Part shown: positions 6,294 to 13,161 of the stretch, one piece after another
Position numbering within the stretch: position 1 is the first letter of the stretch
Layout of the letters: each line of letters opens with the position of its first letter
Source of the DNA: an uncultured Pseudomonadota bacterium
Lineage (GTDB): Bacteria > Pseudomonadota > Gammaproteobacteria > Burkholderiales > SG8-39
NCBI GenBank assembly: GCA_903909415.1
Contig: CAIVVS010000057.1
Coordinates: 1 to 21,194, forward strand
Reading direction: 5' to 3'
DNA length: 21,194 nucleotides
Made by a program: the position numbers and the translations under genes
The notes under the pieces: model-generated
Told to the model about the DNA's origin: nothing
What the model saw: the letters and a program-made list of their open reading frames with translations, nothing else
Databases searched by the model: none

Positions 6294-7166
6294 ATGGCGC
6301 GGATCATAGGCGGAATCGGCACCTCGCACGTGCCGACCATCGGCATGGCCTTCGACAGGAAGAAGAACGAGGATCCGGACTGGAAGCCGCTGTTCAAGGG
6401 CTACGAGCCGGTGGCGCGCTGGCTGGAGGACAAGCAGCCCGACGTGCTGGTGTTCTTCTACAACGACCACGCCACCACCTTCTTCTTCGACCACTACCCG
6501 ACCTTCGCCATCGGCACCAGCGCCGAGTACCCGACCGCCGACGAGGGCATGGGCGTGCGCCCCGTCCCCAACATCCAGGGGCACCCGGGCCTCGCGCGCC
6601 ACATGGCGGTGTCGCTGGTGAATGACGAATTCGACATGAGCGTGTTCCAGGAGCTGCCGATCGACCACGGCTGCAACTCCCCGCTCACCATGCTCTGGCC
6701 CAAGGCCGTCGCTGACGGTCGCTGGCCGGGCGCGCTGGTGCCCATCCAGGTCAACGTGCTGCAGCATCCGGTGCCCACGCCGATGCGCTGCTGGAAGCTC
6801 GGCCAGGCGGTTCGCCGCGCGATCGAGTCCTATCCCGAGGACCTGAAGGTGGTGGTGGTCGGCACCGGCGGGCTGTCGCACCAGATGAACGGCGAGCGCG
6901 CCGGCTTCAACAACACCGAGTGGGACATGAAGTTCCTAGAGATGATCGGCTCCGACCCCGAGTCGCTGGCGAAGATGCGGCTGGCGGACTTCATGACCCT
7001 GGGGGGCACCGAGGGCGCGGAGGTGATCATGTGGCTGGCGATGCGCGGGGCGCTCGCGCCCGATGCGCGCAAGCTGCACCAGAACTACTACCTGCCCATG
7101 ACCTCGGCCATGGCGGTGGTGCTGTTCGAGGAACCCGCCGCCGGCGCCCTGCGCGCGGCGGCCTGA
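6294..7166 (+). CDS. Class III extradiol ring-cleavage dioxygenase, catalytic LigB-type subunit
   Basis: Non-haem Fe(II) dioxygenase subunit of 290 residues, close in layout to protocatechuate 4,5-dioxygenase beta (LigB) and the N-terminal half of gallate dioxygenase. Visible active-site residues are His12 (GTSHVP), His59 (YNDHA), the catalytic-base region His196 (GTGGLSHQM) and Glu243 (GGTEGAEVIMW), at positions expected for the iron ligands and acid-base histidine. Other family segments are PTFAIGTSAEY, DEGMGVRPVP, QGHPGLARH and DHGCNSPL. The start is fixed by a strong GGAGGAGGGG Shine-Dalgarno. A LigA-type subunit follows after 13 bases. The substrate is likely a catecholic acid or gallate-like compound, but cannot be named. 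Confidence 0.92.
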   Translation: MARIIGGIGTSHVPTIGMAFDRKKNEDPDWKPLFKGYEPVARWLEDKQPDVLVFFYNDHATTFFFDHYPTFAIGTSAEYPTADEGMGVRPVPNIQGHPGLARHMAVSLVNDEFDMSVFQELPIDHGCNSPLTMLWPKAVADGRWPGALVPIQVNVLQHPVPTPMRCWKLGQAVRRAIESYPEDLKVVVVGTGGLSHQMNGERAGFNNTEWDMKFLEMIGSDPESLAKMRLADFMTLGGTEGAEVIMWLAMRGALAPDARKLHQNYYLPMTSAMAVVLFEEPAAGALRAAA

Positions 7167-7179
7167 GGCGGGAGGGGAC

Positions 7180-7551
7180 ATGGACCCGCGCGACAACCCG
7201 CAGCTGGCCGGCGTCGAGAAGCTCGCCGGCACCTACGTGTTCGACCTGGACGTGAGCGCCCGCGCGCTGCGCCTGAACCGGTTCCTGCACGGACTGACCG
7301 TGCCGGCCAGGCGCCAGCTGTTCAAGGCCGACCCGGAGGCCGCCTTCGAGGCGGCGCACCTCAGCGAACCGGAGCGCGACATGGTTCGGCGCCTCGACTG
7401 GCAGGCGCTGATCCGCTACGGCGCGAGCTTCTTCACGCTGGAGAAGCTCGGCCGCGTCTCCGGCGTGTCCAACCCGCAGATGGTCGCGCACATGCGCGGC
7501 GAGACGCTGGAGGCATTCCTCAAGACCCGCAACGTGCCGGGCGCGCGCTGA
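7180..7551 (+). CDS. LigA-type small subunit of extradiol dioxygenase
   Basis: Small alpha-type subunit of 123 residues that caps the active site of the LigB partner. The LigA signature is clear: ALRLNRFLHGLT near residue 30, a phenylalanine/lysine motif LFKADPEAAF, SEPERDMVRRLDWQALIRYGA, and FFTLEKLGRVSGVSNPQMVAHMRG. Shine-Dalgarno GGGAGGGG lies just before the ATG. In sphingomonad lig clusters ligA usually precedes ligB; here it follows, as the LigA-like domain does in fused gallate dioxygenases. The two genes surely form one enzyme. The tail ends in Pro-Gly-Ala-Arg over a GC-alternating hairpin. Confidence 0.9.
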   Translation: MDPRDNPQLAGVEKLAGTYVFDLDVSARALRLNRFLHGLTVPARRQLFKADPEAAFEAAHLSEPERDMVRRLDWQALIRYGASFFTLEKLGRVSGVSNPQMVAHMRGETLEAFLKTRNVPGAR

Positions 7552-7563
7552 GCCCGCGCGCGC
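7541..7563 (+). other. GC-alternating hairpin over the LigA-type stop codon
   Basis: GCGCGCGC at 7541-7548 can pair with GCGCGCGC at 7556-7563 around a 7-base loop that contains the TGA stop. There is no T tract, so it is not an intrinsic terminator. It could affect mRNA stability between the dioxygenase genes and the RidA-like gene, or be a chance product of alternating GC. Confidence 0.35.
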
Positions 7564-7619
7564 GAGATACTGGACCCGGACCCATCCAAGCCATTCCAAC
7601 CCACGCAAGAGAGACAGAC

Positions 7620-8108
7620 ATGGAAAAGAAAGTCATCCGCGCCAACGTTCCCGAGACCGGCGGCCCGTTCAACATGTGCGTGCGCCACGGCGACATGGTC
7701 TACGTCTCCGGCCTGCCGCCGTTCGACGAGAAGTACAGCCGGGCGATGCGCGAAGCGCGTGCCAAGGGCAAGCCGCTGCCCAAGTACGTCGCGCCCTCCT
7801 TCGAGAAGGAGTGCCGCATCGTCATGGACCACCTGAAGCTGCTGGTCGAGGGCGCGGGATCCAACATGGACTGCCTGCTGAAGGTGGTCGTCTGGCTCAA
7901 GGACCAGACGCAGCAGGAGACCTTCGACAAGGTGTACCGCAGCTACTTCACCAGCGCCGCGACCCTGCCCACGCGCACCCGCATGCAGGCCGGCCGCACG
8001 CCGCGCGACTGCGGCCTGGAGGTGGACGCGATCGGCTACGTGCCGAAGAAGAAGCCGGCGAAGAAGAAGGCCGCCAAGAAGGCAGCGAAGAAGAAGGCGC
8101 GCCGCTGA
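7620..8108 (+). CDS. RidA/YjgF-family protein with lysine-rich C-terminal tail
   Basis: Rid-family protein of 162 residues. Core features are GDMVYVSGLPPF (24-35), DHLKLLVEGAGSNMDCLLKVVVWLKD (70-95), and LPTRTRMQAGRTP then GLEVDAIGYV. Arg119 and Glu134 align with the ligand-binding Arg105 and Glu120 of E. coli RidA, so imine or enamine hydrolysis is plausible. There is an extra charged loop at about 37-58 and a tail at 143-162 with eleven Lys, two Arg, one Pro and otherwise Ala. Inside a ring-cleavage operon it may act as a deaminase like 2-aminomuconate deaminase, or quench a reactive intermediate; this is inference. Its stop overlaps the next start by one base (TGATG). Confidence 0.9.
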   Translation: MEKKVIRANVPETGGPFNMCVRHGDMVYVSGLPPFDEKYSRAMREARAKGKPLPKYVAPSFEKECRIVMDHLKLLVEGAGSNMDCLLKVVVWLKDQTQQETFDKVYRSYFTSAATLPTRTRMQAGRTPRDCGLEVDAIGYVPKKKPAKKKAAKKAAKKKARR

Positions 8109-9094
8109 TGCGCGCGGGCCTGCGCGCCGGCATGGTCCGGGCCGTCCTGCTCGCCGCGGCGCTCGCCACGGCGGGCGCGGCGGGCGCGCAGGCCCCCTGG
8201 TCGCCCACCCAGCCGATACGGGTGCTGATCCCGTACGCGCCGGTGGGCACCTCCGACATCATCGGGCGGGTGATGTCCGACCGGGTTCGCGAGCGGCTCG
8301 GACAGCCCTTCGTGCTGGAGAACCGGCCCGGCGCGTCCACGCAGATCGCCACCGAGGCGGTGGCGCGCTCGCGGCCGGACGGCCACACGCTGCTGCTGGT
8401 GGCCAACACCTTCGCGATCAACCCCAGCCTGTTCGGCAAGCTGCCCTACGACCCGCAGAAGGACCTCGCGGCGGTGACCTATGCCGGCGTCACGCCGCAC
8501 ACCCTGGTGGTGAGCAACGACATCCCGGCGAAGAACCTGAAGGAGCTGATCGCCTTCGTGAAGGCGCGCCCGGGCAAGCTGTCCTACGGCTCGGTGGGCA
8601 ACGGCACCTCGTTCCACCTGGGCATGGAGATCCTCAAGAAGCAGTCGGGCATGTTCATCGTGCACATCCCCTACAAGGGCATGGGCCCGGTGCTGACCGA
8701 CCTGATGTCCGGGCAGATCCAGGTCGCCTTCGGCAACACGCCCAACGTGGTGCCGCTCATCCAGTCCGGCAAGATGCGCGCGATCGCGATGGCGCACCCG
8801 GCGCGCATGGCCCAGCTGCCCGACCTGCCCACGGTGGCCGAGCAGGGCTTTCCCGGATTCGAGTCCAATTCCTGGTTCGTCTACTTCGCCGCCGGCGGCA
8901 CGCCCGCGCCCATCCTGGACCGGCTGAACGAGGCCCTGGTCGCCGTGCTGCGCGAGCCCGCGGTGCGCGCCAACCTCACGCAGCAGGGCGTCGAAGTGAT
9001 GGGCTGGACGCGCGCGGAGACCACCGCGTTCGTCGCCCGCGAGACCGCGAAGTACACCGAGGCGGTTCGCTTTTCCGGCGCCACCGTCGACTGA
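8108..9094 (+). CDS. Bug-family (tripartite tricarboxylate transporter) periplasmic solute receptor 1
   Basis: Periplasmic receptor of 328 residues from the Bug/TctC family, whose ligands are mostly carboxylates and aromatic acids. The signal peptide covers about residues 1-29 (positive start, Ala-rich core, AGAQA). Hallmarks follow: IRVLIPYAPVGTSDIIGR, VLENRPGAS, ARSRPDGHTLLL, NPSLFGKLPYDPQKDLA, HIPYKGMGPVLTDLMSGQIQ and LPDLPTVAEQGFPGFE. The start overlaps the RidA stop by one base, so it is coupled to the ring-cleavage genes and probably binds their aromatic substrate. No TctA or TctB membrane subunit is nearby, as is common for orphan Bug genes. An in-frame Met9 is an alternative start. 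Confidence 0.92.
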   Translation: MRAGLRAGMVRAVLLAAALATAGAAGAQAPWSPTQPIRVLIPYAPVGTSDIIGRVMSDRVRERLGQPFVLENRPGASTQIATEAVARSRPDGHTLLLVANTFAINPSLFGKLPYDPQKDLAAVTYAGVTPHTLVVSNDIPAKNLKELIAFVKARPGKLSYGSVGNGTSFHLGMEILKKQSGMFIVHIPYKGMGPVLTDLMSGQIQVAFGNTPNVVPLIQSGKMRAIAMAHPARMAQLPDLPTVAEQGFPGFESNSWFVYFAAGGTPAPILDRLNEALVAVLREPAVRANLTQQGVEVMGWTRAETTAFVARETAKYTEAVRFSGATVD

Positions 9095-9122
9095 GGCCGA
9101 ATTCATCCCACGGAGACGCAGC

Positions 9123-9359
9123 ATGAACACCCACCGACCGACTGTCCTGTCCCTCGCCCTGCTCGCCTGCACCGGGCTCGCCGCCTGTGATGCCGGCAAG
9201 CCGACCACCACGGCGTCCTCGCCCTCTTCCGCCGGCAAGGCGCCGGACATCATCAAATCCCAGTCCGAGGCGATGGAAAAGGCCAAGCAGGTGCAAGGCG
9301 TGGTGGACGCCGGCGAGGAAGCGCGCCGCAAGCAGGTCGAGGCGGCGGAGAAACAGTAG
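9123..9359 (+). CDS. Small predicted lipoprotein
   Basis: Product of 78 residues with a type II signal peptide: basic start, hydrophobic core (VLSLALLACTGLAAC) and lipobox LAAC, with the lipidated Cys at position 22. The mature part begins with a Ser/Thr/Ala/Pro linker and continues as a charged helix rich in Glu, Lys, Gln and Ala (KSQSEAMEKAKQVQGVVDAG). No known domain was recognised. A GGAG Shine-Dalgarno precedes the ATG. It lies 28 bases after the first Bug gene and may be the last gene of that operon. A small envelope protein is a safe description; function is unknown. Confidence 0.75.
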   Translation: MNTHRPTVLSLALLACTGLAACDAGKPTTTASSPSSAGKAPDIIKSQSEAMEKAKQVQGVVDAGEEARRKQVEAAEKQ

Positions 9360-9436
9360 CCGCGTGCCGCTGGCATGGGGCCGGGAACACCTGTGGTGTA
9401 ATCCGGTCATATAGGTAGGTGCAGCACACAGCGGCA

Positions 9437-9459
9437 GCCGCCCGGACTTCCCGGGTGGC
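9437..9459 (+). other. Hairpin in the leader of Bug receptor 2
   Basis: GCCGCCCGG (9437-9445) pairs with CCGGGTGGC (9451-9459) in a 9-bp stem with one G-U wobble and a 5-base loop. It ends 24 bases before the start codon and just before the GGAG Shine-Dalgarno. There is no T tract. It may stabilise the mRNA or modulate translation. Confidence 0.4.
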
Positions 9460-9483
9460 GCAGACCGCGTCAAGGAGACCGAC

Positions 9484-10452
9484 ATGAAACTTGCCACCCT
9501 CGCCGCCGCAGTCTGCGGCGCGCTTTCCACGCTTGCCGCCGCCCAGTCCTACCCGACCAAGCCGGTGAGGCTGATCATCCCGTTTGCCCCGGGTGGCTCC
9601 ACCGACATCGTCGGGCGCATCGCGGCCGAGCGCATGGGGCGCGAACTCGGCCAGTCCGTGGTCATCGAGAACCGCGCCGGCGGTGGCGGCGTGATCGGCG
9701 CCGAGGCGATCAAGGCCGCTGCGCCCGACGGCTACACCATCGGCATGGCCACGGTCAGCACGCACGGCGTCCAGCCGGTGATCGCCGCCAAGCCGACCTA
9801 CGATCCGCTCAAGGACTTCATCCCCATCACCAACCTCGCGGCCGTGCCCAACGTCGTGGCGGTGAACCCGGGCAAGATGAAGGCGCGCGACATGAAGTCC
9901 TTCCTTGCGGAGCTGCGCGCCCAGCCGGGCCGGCTGTCCTACGCGTCCTCGGGCACCGGCGGCATCGGCCACCTGATGGGCGAGACCTTCAAGGCGACCA
10001 CCAAGACGTTCATCCTGCACATTCCGTACCGCGGCGCGGGCCCGGCGCTGGTTGACGTGGTTGGCGGTCAGGTCGACATGATCTTCGACAACCTGCCCTC
10101 TTCCCTGCCGCACATCAAGGCCGGCAAGCTGATTCCCATCGCGGTCGCGTCCACGCGCCGCTTCGAGGGTCTGCCCGACGTCCCGACCTATGCCGAACTG
10201 GGCATGCCCGAGTGCAACAGCATGGCCTGGTACGGCCTGATCGCGCCGGCCAGGACCCCCGACGCGGTCATCCAGCGGCTGCACGGCGCCGCGGTGAAGT
10301 CGCTCGCCGATCCCGACGTGCGCAAGCGCCTGACCGAGCAGGCCGCCTATCCGGTGGGCAACACCCCGGCGCAGTTCACGGAGGAAATCCGCCGCGAACT
10401 GGACCTGAACCGCAAGGTGGGGAAGTCGCAGGGGCTGTCGCTGATCGATTGA
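9484..10452 (+). CDS. Bug-family periplasmic solute receptor 2
   Basis: Second Bug/TctC-type receptor, 322 residues, with a signal peptide cut near residue 20 (STLAAA). Family hallmarks are VRLIIPFAPGGSTDIVGRIA, VVIENRAGGGGVIGAEAI, APDGYTIGM, YDPLKDFIPITNLA, HIPYRGAGPALVDVVGGQVDMIFDNLP and LPDVPTYAELGMPE. It differs from the first receptor throughout, so it is a family member rather than a recent duplicate. A strong AAGGAGA Shine-Dalgarno fixes the start. A 124-base gap separates it from the lipoprotein gene, so it may have its own promoter. A tandem repeat and a good terminator follow. The ligand is unknown and no membrane subunits are nearby. Confidence 0.93.
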   Translation: MKLATLAAAVCGALSTLAAAQSYPTKPVRLIIPFAPGGSTDIVGRIAAERMGRELGQSVVIENRAGGGGVIGAEAIKAAAPDGYTIGMATVSTHGVQPVIAAKPTYDPLKDFIPITNLAAVPNVVAVNPGKMKARDMKSFLAELRAQPGRLSYASSGTGGIGHLMGETFKATTKTFILHIPYRGAGPALVDVVGGQVDMIFDNLPSSLPHIKAGKLIPIAVASTRRFEGLPDVPTYAELGMPECNSMAWYGLIAPARTPDAVIQRLHGAAVKSLADPDVRKRLTEQAAYPVGNTPAQFTEEIRRELDLNRKVGKSQGLSLID

Positions 10453-10493
10453 TGCGCGACTGATGCGCGGCTGACGCGCGGCTGACGCGCGAC
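10450..10493. repeat. Four tandem 11-bp repeats beginning at the Bug-2 stop codon
   Basis: Units of the form TGAYGCGCGRC lie at 10450-10460, 10461-10471, 10472-10482 and 10483-10493. The first three bases of the first unit are the stop codon of the Bug-2 gene. Because the period is 11, successive TGA triplets fall in all three forward frames. Confidence 0.75.
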
Positions 10494-10502
10494 CGAGCCG
10501 CC

Positions 10503-10539
10503 ACGGCGCCGCATCCGGACAGGGCCGGCGCCGTTTTCC
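10503..10539 (+). terminator. Rho-independent terminator after the Bug-2 gene
   Basis: ACGGCGCC (10503-10510) and GGCGCCGT (10527-10534) are perfectly complementary over 8 bp around a 16-base loop. The T at the stem end plus three more give TTTT, followed by CC. The T run is on the plus strand only, so it serves the Bug-2 transcript and not the convergent gene. Confidence 0.75.
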
Positions 10540-10554
10540 TTCCGGACGGACGCG

Positions 10555-11640
10555 TCAGTGCATCGGCACGCGGCGCTTGCCGTCGATCGCCCAGGGAGCC
10601 CAGCGATCGCCGTCGCGGCACATGCCGTGGCGGAACCCCTCGTACGCCACGCCGGGGTTGGCGAAGCGCAGGTCATGGAACCAGACGCAGGCGCGCGTGC
10701 CGTCCGCCGAGCCCTCCACGCCGAGCAGGGCCGGATATGCGGCGAACCAGCGGTAGTAGGCGAACTCGGGCCGGTTCCATGCCTCGGCGGCGCGCGCCTC
10801 GGTGGCCGCGTCGTTGCCGAAACGCGTGTGCACCCGCCATGAGGCGGCCTCCTCCGGCTGGAAGTACGACGCGATGTTGGCGATGAAGCCGATGCCCGAG
10901 CCCGGGGCGCGTGGCTGCGCCCCCGGCGCGACGTTGACGTAGGCCTCGTGGTGCTGGTCGCGCGTGCTGACCACCACGGACCAGTGGTACGGCGAGGCGG
11001 CGCGGGGCAGTGCGCGGACGGTCGCATCCTTGAGCCGCAGCGCCGCGGCGTATTCGCGCCCGAGGGACGCCGCGCGATCCTTCTGCACCGCCTGGAAGCC
11101 GACGTAGCCCGCCAGCGCCAGGCAGCCGACCACGGCGGGCAGGCGCGTGCGGCGCGCGAGCGCCGATGCGGCCAGCGCCGCGACGATGATGCCGGTGAAC
11201 CACAGGTCGATGATGAAGGTGGTGCCCCAGGCCACGCGCGCGTCGGAGAGCGGCGACCACACCATGGTGCCGAAGCTGGTGATCAGGTCGCCCACGATGT
11301 GCACGGCGATGGACATCAGCGCCACCCCGTAGAAGGCGCGCCAGCCGCCGGCGGGCCGGAACGCCCGCGCCGCGATCCAGGCCACCAGCAGCGCCCAGAA
11401 CGGCAGGAGCAGCAGCGAATGGGTCTCGCCGCGATGGTTGACCAGGTAGGTGAGCGGCGACACCAGGTTGAGCACGAAGTCCGCATCGGGGAAGGCCGCC
11501 GCCGCCGCGCCCACCAGCACGCGCTGCCAGACCGGCGGGTGCGTGGTGCGCGGATCCGGCAGGAAGGTGGACAAGGTGCGGCGCGGGGCGGTTGCGCGCG
11601 CGAGCAGCGCGCCCGACAGGGCGTGGGTGAGGGTATCCAT
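10555..11640 (-). CDS. YdjM/YbcI-like membrane-bound metal-dependent hydrolase
   Basis: Inner-membrane protein of 361 residues. The family's metal-site signature is distributed as usual: MDTLTHALSGALL at the start, FPDADFVLN near residue 50, NHRGETHSLLLLPFWALL, and SIAVHIVGDLITSFGTMVWSPLSD. These alternate with about five hydrophobic segments in the first 200 residues. The C-terminal 160 residues form a soluble, probably periplasmic, region without a domain I recognise. The start follows the conserved MDTLTH opening, although the Shine-Dalgarno is poor. It converges on the Bug-2 gene and diverges from the efflux operon. Members are annotated as metal-dependent hydrolases; the true substrate is not known. 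Confidence 0.85.
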   Translation of the reverse strand: MDTLTHALSGALLARATAPRRTLSTFLPDPRTTHPPVWQRVLVGAAAAAFPDADFVLNLVSPLTYLVNHRGETHSLLLLPFWALLVAWIAARAFRPAGGWRAFYGVALMSIAVHIVGDLITSFGTMVWSPLSDARVAWGTTFIIDLWFTGIIVAALAASALARRTRLPAVVGCLALAGYVGFQAVQKDRAASLGREYAAALRLKDATVRALPRAASPYHWSVVVSTRDQHHEAYVNVAPGAQPRAPGSGIGFIANIASYFQPEEAASWRVHTRFGNDAATEARAAEAWNRPEFAYYRWFAAYPALLGVEGSADGTRACVWFHDLRFANPGVAYEGFRHGMCRDGDRWAPWAIDGKRRVPMH

Positions 11641-11703
11641 GTGGCAATCAGGGTGGCCGCAGGGCGGCCGGGTTGGCGGGGTAGGGCGGATGTTATCCGG
11701 TTG

Positions 11704-11721
11704 CAAGCTTCTGTAAGCTTG
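11704..11721. promoter_or_regulatory. Palindrome upstream of the RND operon, candidate operator
   Basis: CAAGCTT (11704-11710) and AAGCTTG (11715-11721) form a perfect 7-bp inverted repeat with a 4-base spacer, about 45 bp upstream of the efflux operon's -10 element. Such symmetry suits a dimeric repressor. No regulator gene is adjacent to the operon, so a distant regulator would be needed. Confidence 0.4.
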
Positions 11722-11765
11722 GGAGCCCGCGGCCGCCTTGCGAATGTCCGCGGCGGCTATGTGCC

Positions 11766-11771
11766 TATAAT
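11766..11771 (+). promoter_or_regulatory. Consensus -10 element for the RND operon
   Basis: TATAAT matches the sigma-70 -10 consensus exactly, with TG three bases earlier that approximates an extended -10. No good -35 lies at 16-18 bp; TTGCGA at 11738-11743 is 22 bp away. Transcription would begin about 30 bases before the efflux start. The weak -35 hints at activator dependence, which is inference. Confidence 0.55.
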
Positions 11772-11806
11772 CGTTTCGTCCCCTCCCGCTCCCGCTCGGA
11801 AATCCC

Positions 11807-13153
11807 ATGGCGAACCTGCTGCTCGGTCCTGACTTTGTCTTCCTGAAACGCAGCGCAGCACGGATCGTGTCCTGCGGGCTCGCAGCCGCGTGCGTCGCTA
11901 CCCTGGTCGCGTGCGGCCAGGACGGCGGAGACAAGGACGGCACGAAGGGCGCGGGCAAGGACGGTGCCAAGCAGGCATCCAAGGCCGATGCAAAGGCGGG
12001 CAAGGGCGGCCCCGGGGGTCCAGGCGGTCCGGTGGTGGCGCGGGTGGTGTCGGTGGCGCCGGTGCGCGCGCCCATCATCCTCGAGACCGTGGGCAGCGCG
12101 GAAGGATCGCGCCAGGTCGAGGTGCGCGCCCGTGTCTCGGGCATCCTGCAGAAGCGGCTGTACGCCGAGGGCGAGGTCGTGCGCGAGGGTGCGGTGCTGT
12201 TCCAGATCGACCGGGAGCCCTTCGAGATCGCGCTCGCCCAGTCGCGGGCGCAGCTCGCCCAGGAGCGCGCGCGCAACGAGCAGGCGACGCGCGAATCCGG
12301 GCGCCTGAAGGAACTGGCCGAGAAGCGCGCCATCAGCCAGAAGGAGTACGACGACTCCACCTCCACGCTCAAGCTGTCCAACGCCGCGCTTGCCCTGGCC
12401 GAGGCGAACGTGCGCCAGGCGGAGCTCAACCTGTCCTACACCACGGTCACCGCGCCGGTGGGCGGCGTGTCGGGCCGCTCGCTGAAGTCCGAGGGCAGCC
12501 TGGTCACGGCGGGCACCGACAGCCTGCTGACCAGCCTCAGCCAGATAGACCCGATCTGGGTACGCTTTTCGCTGGTGGCATCCGATTTCGCCAAGGTGCC
12601 GGGCGGCCGGCTGACGCGGGGCGGGGGCAACGAGGTTGCGCTCACCATGGCCGACGGCACGGCCCACGCGAAGACAGGCCGCATCAACTTCGCGGCCTCG
12701 CAGACCGACGCCCGCCTGGGCACCCAGGAACTGCGCGCGGAGTTTCCCAACCCGGCCCGCAAGCTCCTGCCCGGCGACTTCGTTCGGGTGAAGGTCACGG
12801 CGGGCTGGCGCGAGAAGGTCTTCCTGGTGCCGCAGACCGCGGTACTGCAGAACGAGCGCGGCTATTTCCTGTTCGCGCTCGACGCGGAGGGCAAGGCGCA
12901 GGTCCGGCCGGTCAAGACCGGCGAGTGGCTGGGCACCGACTGGATCATCACCGAGGGCCTGGCCGCGGGCGACCGCATCGTGGTGGACAATCTCCAGCGG
13001 CTGCAGCCCGGCGCGGTGGTGAAGCCGGCCGAAGCGGCTGCGCCGGCCGGCGCGGGTGGCGCCGCCAGGGCGGATGGGGCGAAGGGCGACGCCGGCAAGG
13101 GCGACCCGGCCAAGGGCGACAAGTCCGCGGACAAATCCGCCGCGGCGAAGTAG
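11807..13153 (+). CDS. RND efflux periplasmic adaptor (AcrA/MexA-type membrane fusion lipoprotein)
   Basis: Adaptor of 448 residues linking the inner-membrane pump to the outer-membrane channel. The lipobox LVAC places the lipidated Cys at 36, after an unusually long lead. A linker of Gly, Lys, Asp and Ala (37-75) precedes the adaptor core: VEVRARVSGILQKRLYAEGEVV (lipoyl half), a coiled-coil hairpin with LAQSRAQLAQERARNEQ and LAEANVRQAELNL, second lipoyl half YTTVTAPVGGVSG, a beta-barrel (IDPIWVRFSLVASDF) and LLPGDFVRVKV then VPQTAVLQNERGYFLFAL. The last 30 residues repeat KGD-type units. It is the first gene of the operon, 8 bases before the pump gene. Substrates cannot be inferred. Confidence 0.93.
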   Translation: MANLLLGPDFVFLKRSAARIVSCGLAAACVATLVACGQDGGDKDGTKGAGKDGAKQASKADAKAGKGGPGGPGGPVVARVVSVAPVRAPIILETVGSAEGSRQVEVRARVSGILQKRLYAEGEVVREGAVLFQIDREPFEIALAQSRAQLAQERARNEQATRESGRLKELAEKRAISQKEYDDSTSTLKLSNAALALAEANVRQAELNLSYTTVTAPVGGVSGRSLKSEGSLVTAGTDSLLTSLSQIDPIWVRFSLVASDFAKVPGGRLTRGGGNEVALTMADGTAHAKTGRINFAASQTDARLGTQELRAEFPNPARKLLPGDFVRVKVTAGWREKVFLVPQTAVLQNERGYFLFALDAEGKAQVRPVKTGEWLGTDWIITEGLAAGDRIVVDNLQRLQPGAVVKPAEAAAPAGAGGAARADGAKGDAGKGDPAKGDKSADKSAAAK

Positions 13154-13161
13154 GCGCCGCC

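Noticed and set aside
11738..11743. TTGCGA as the -35 of the efflux promoter
   Set aside because: It is 22 bp from the TATAAT, too far for sigma-70 contact with both elements.
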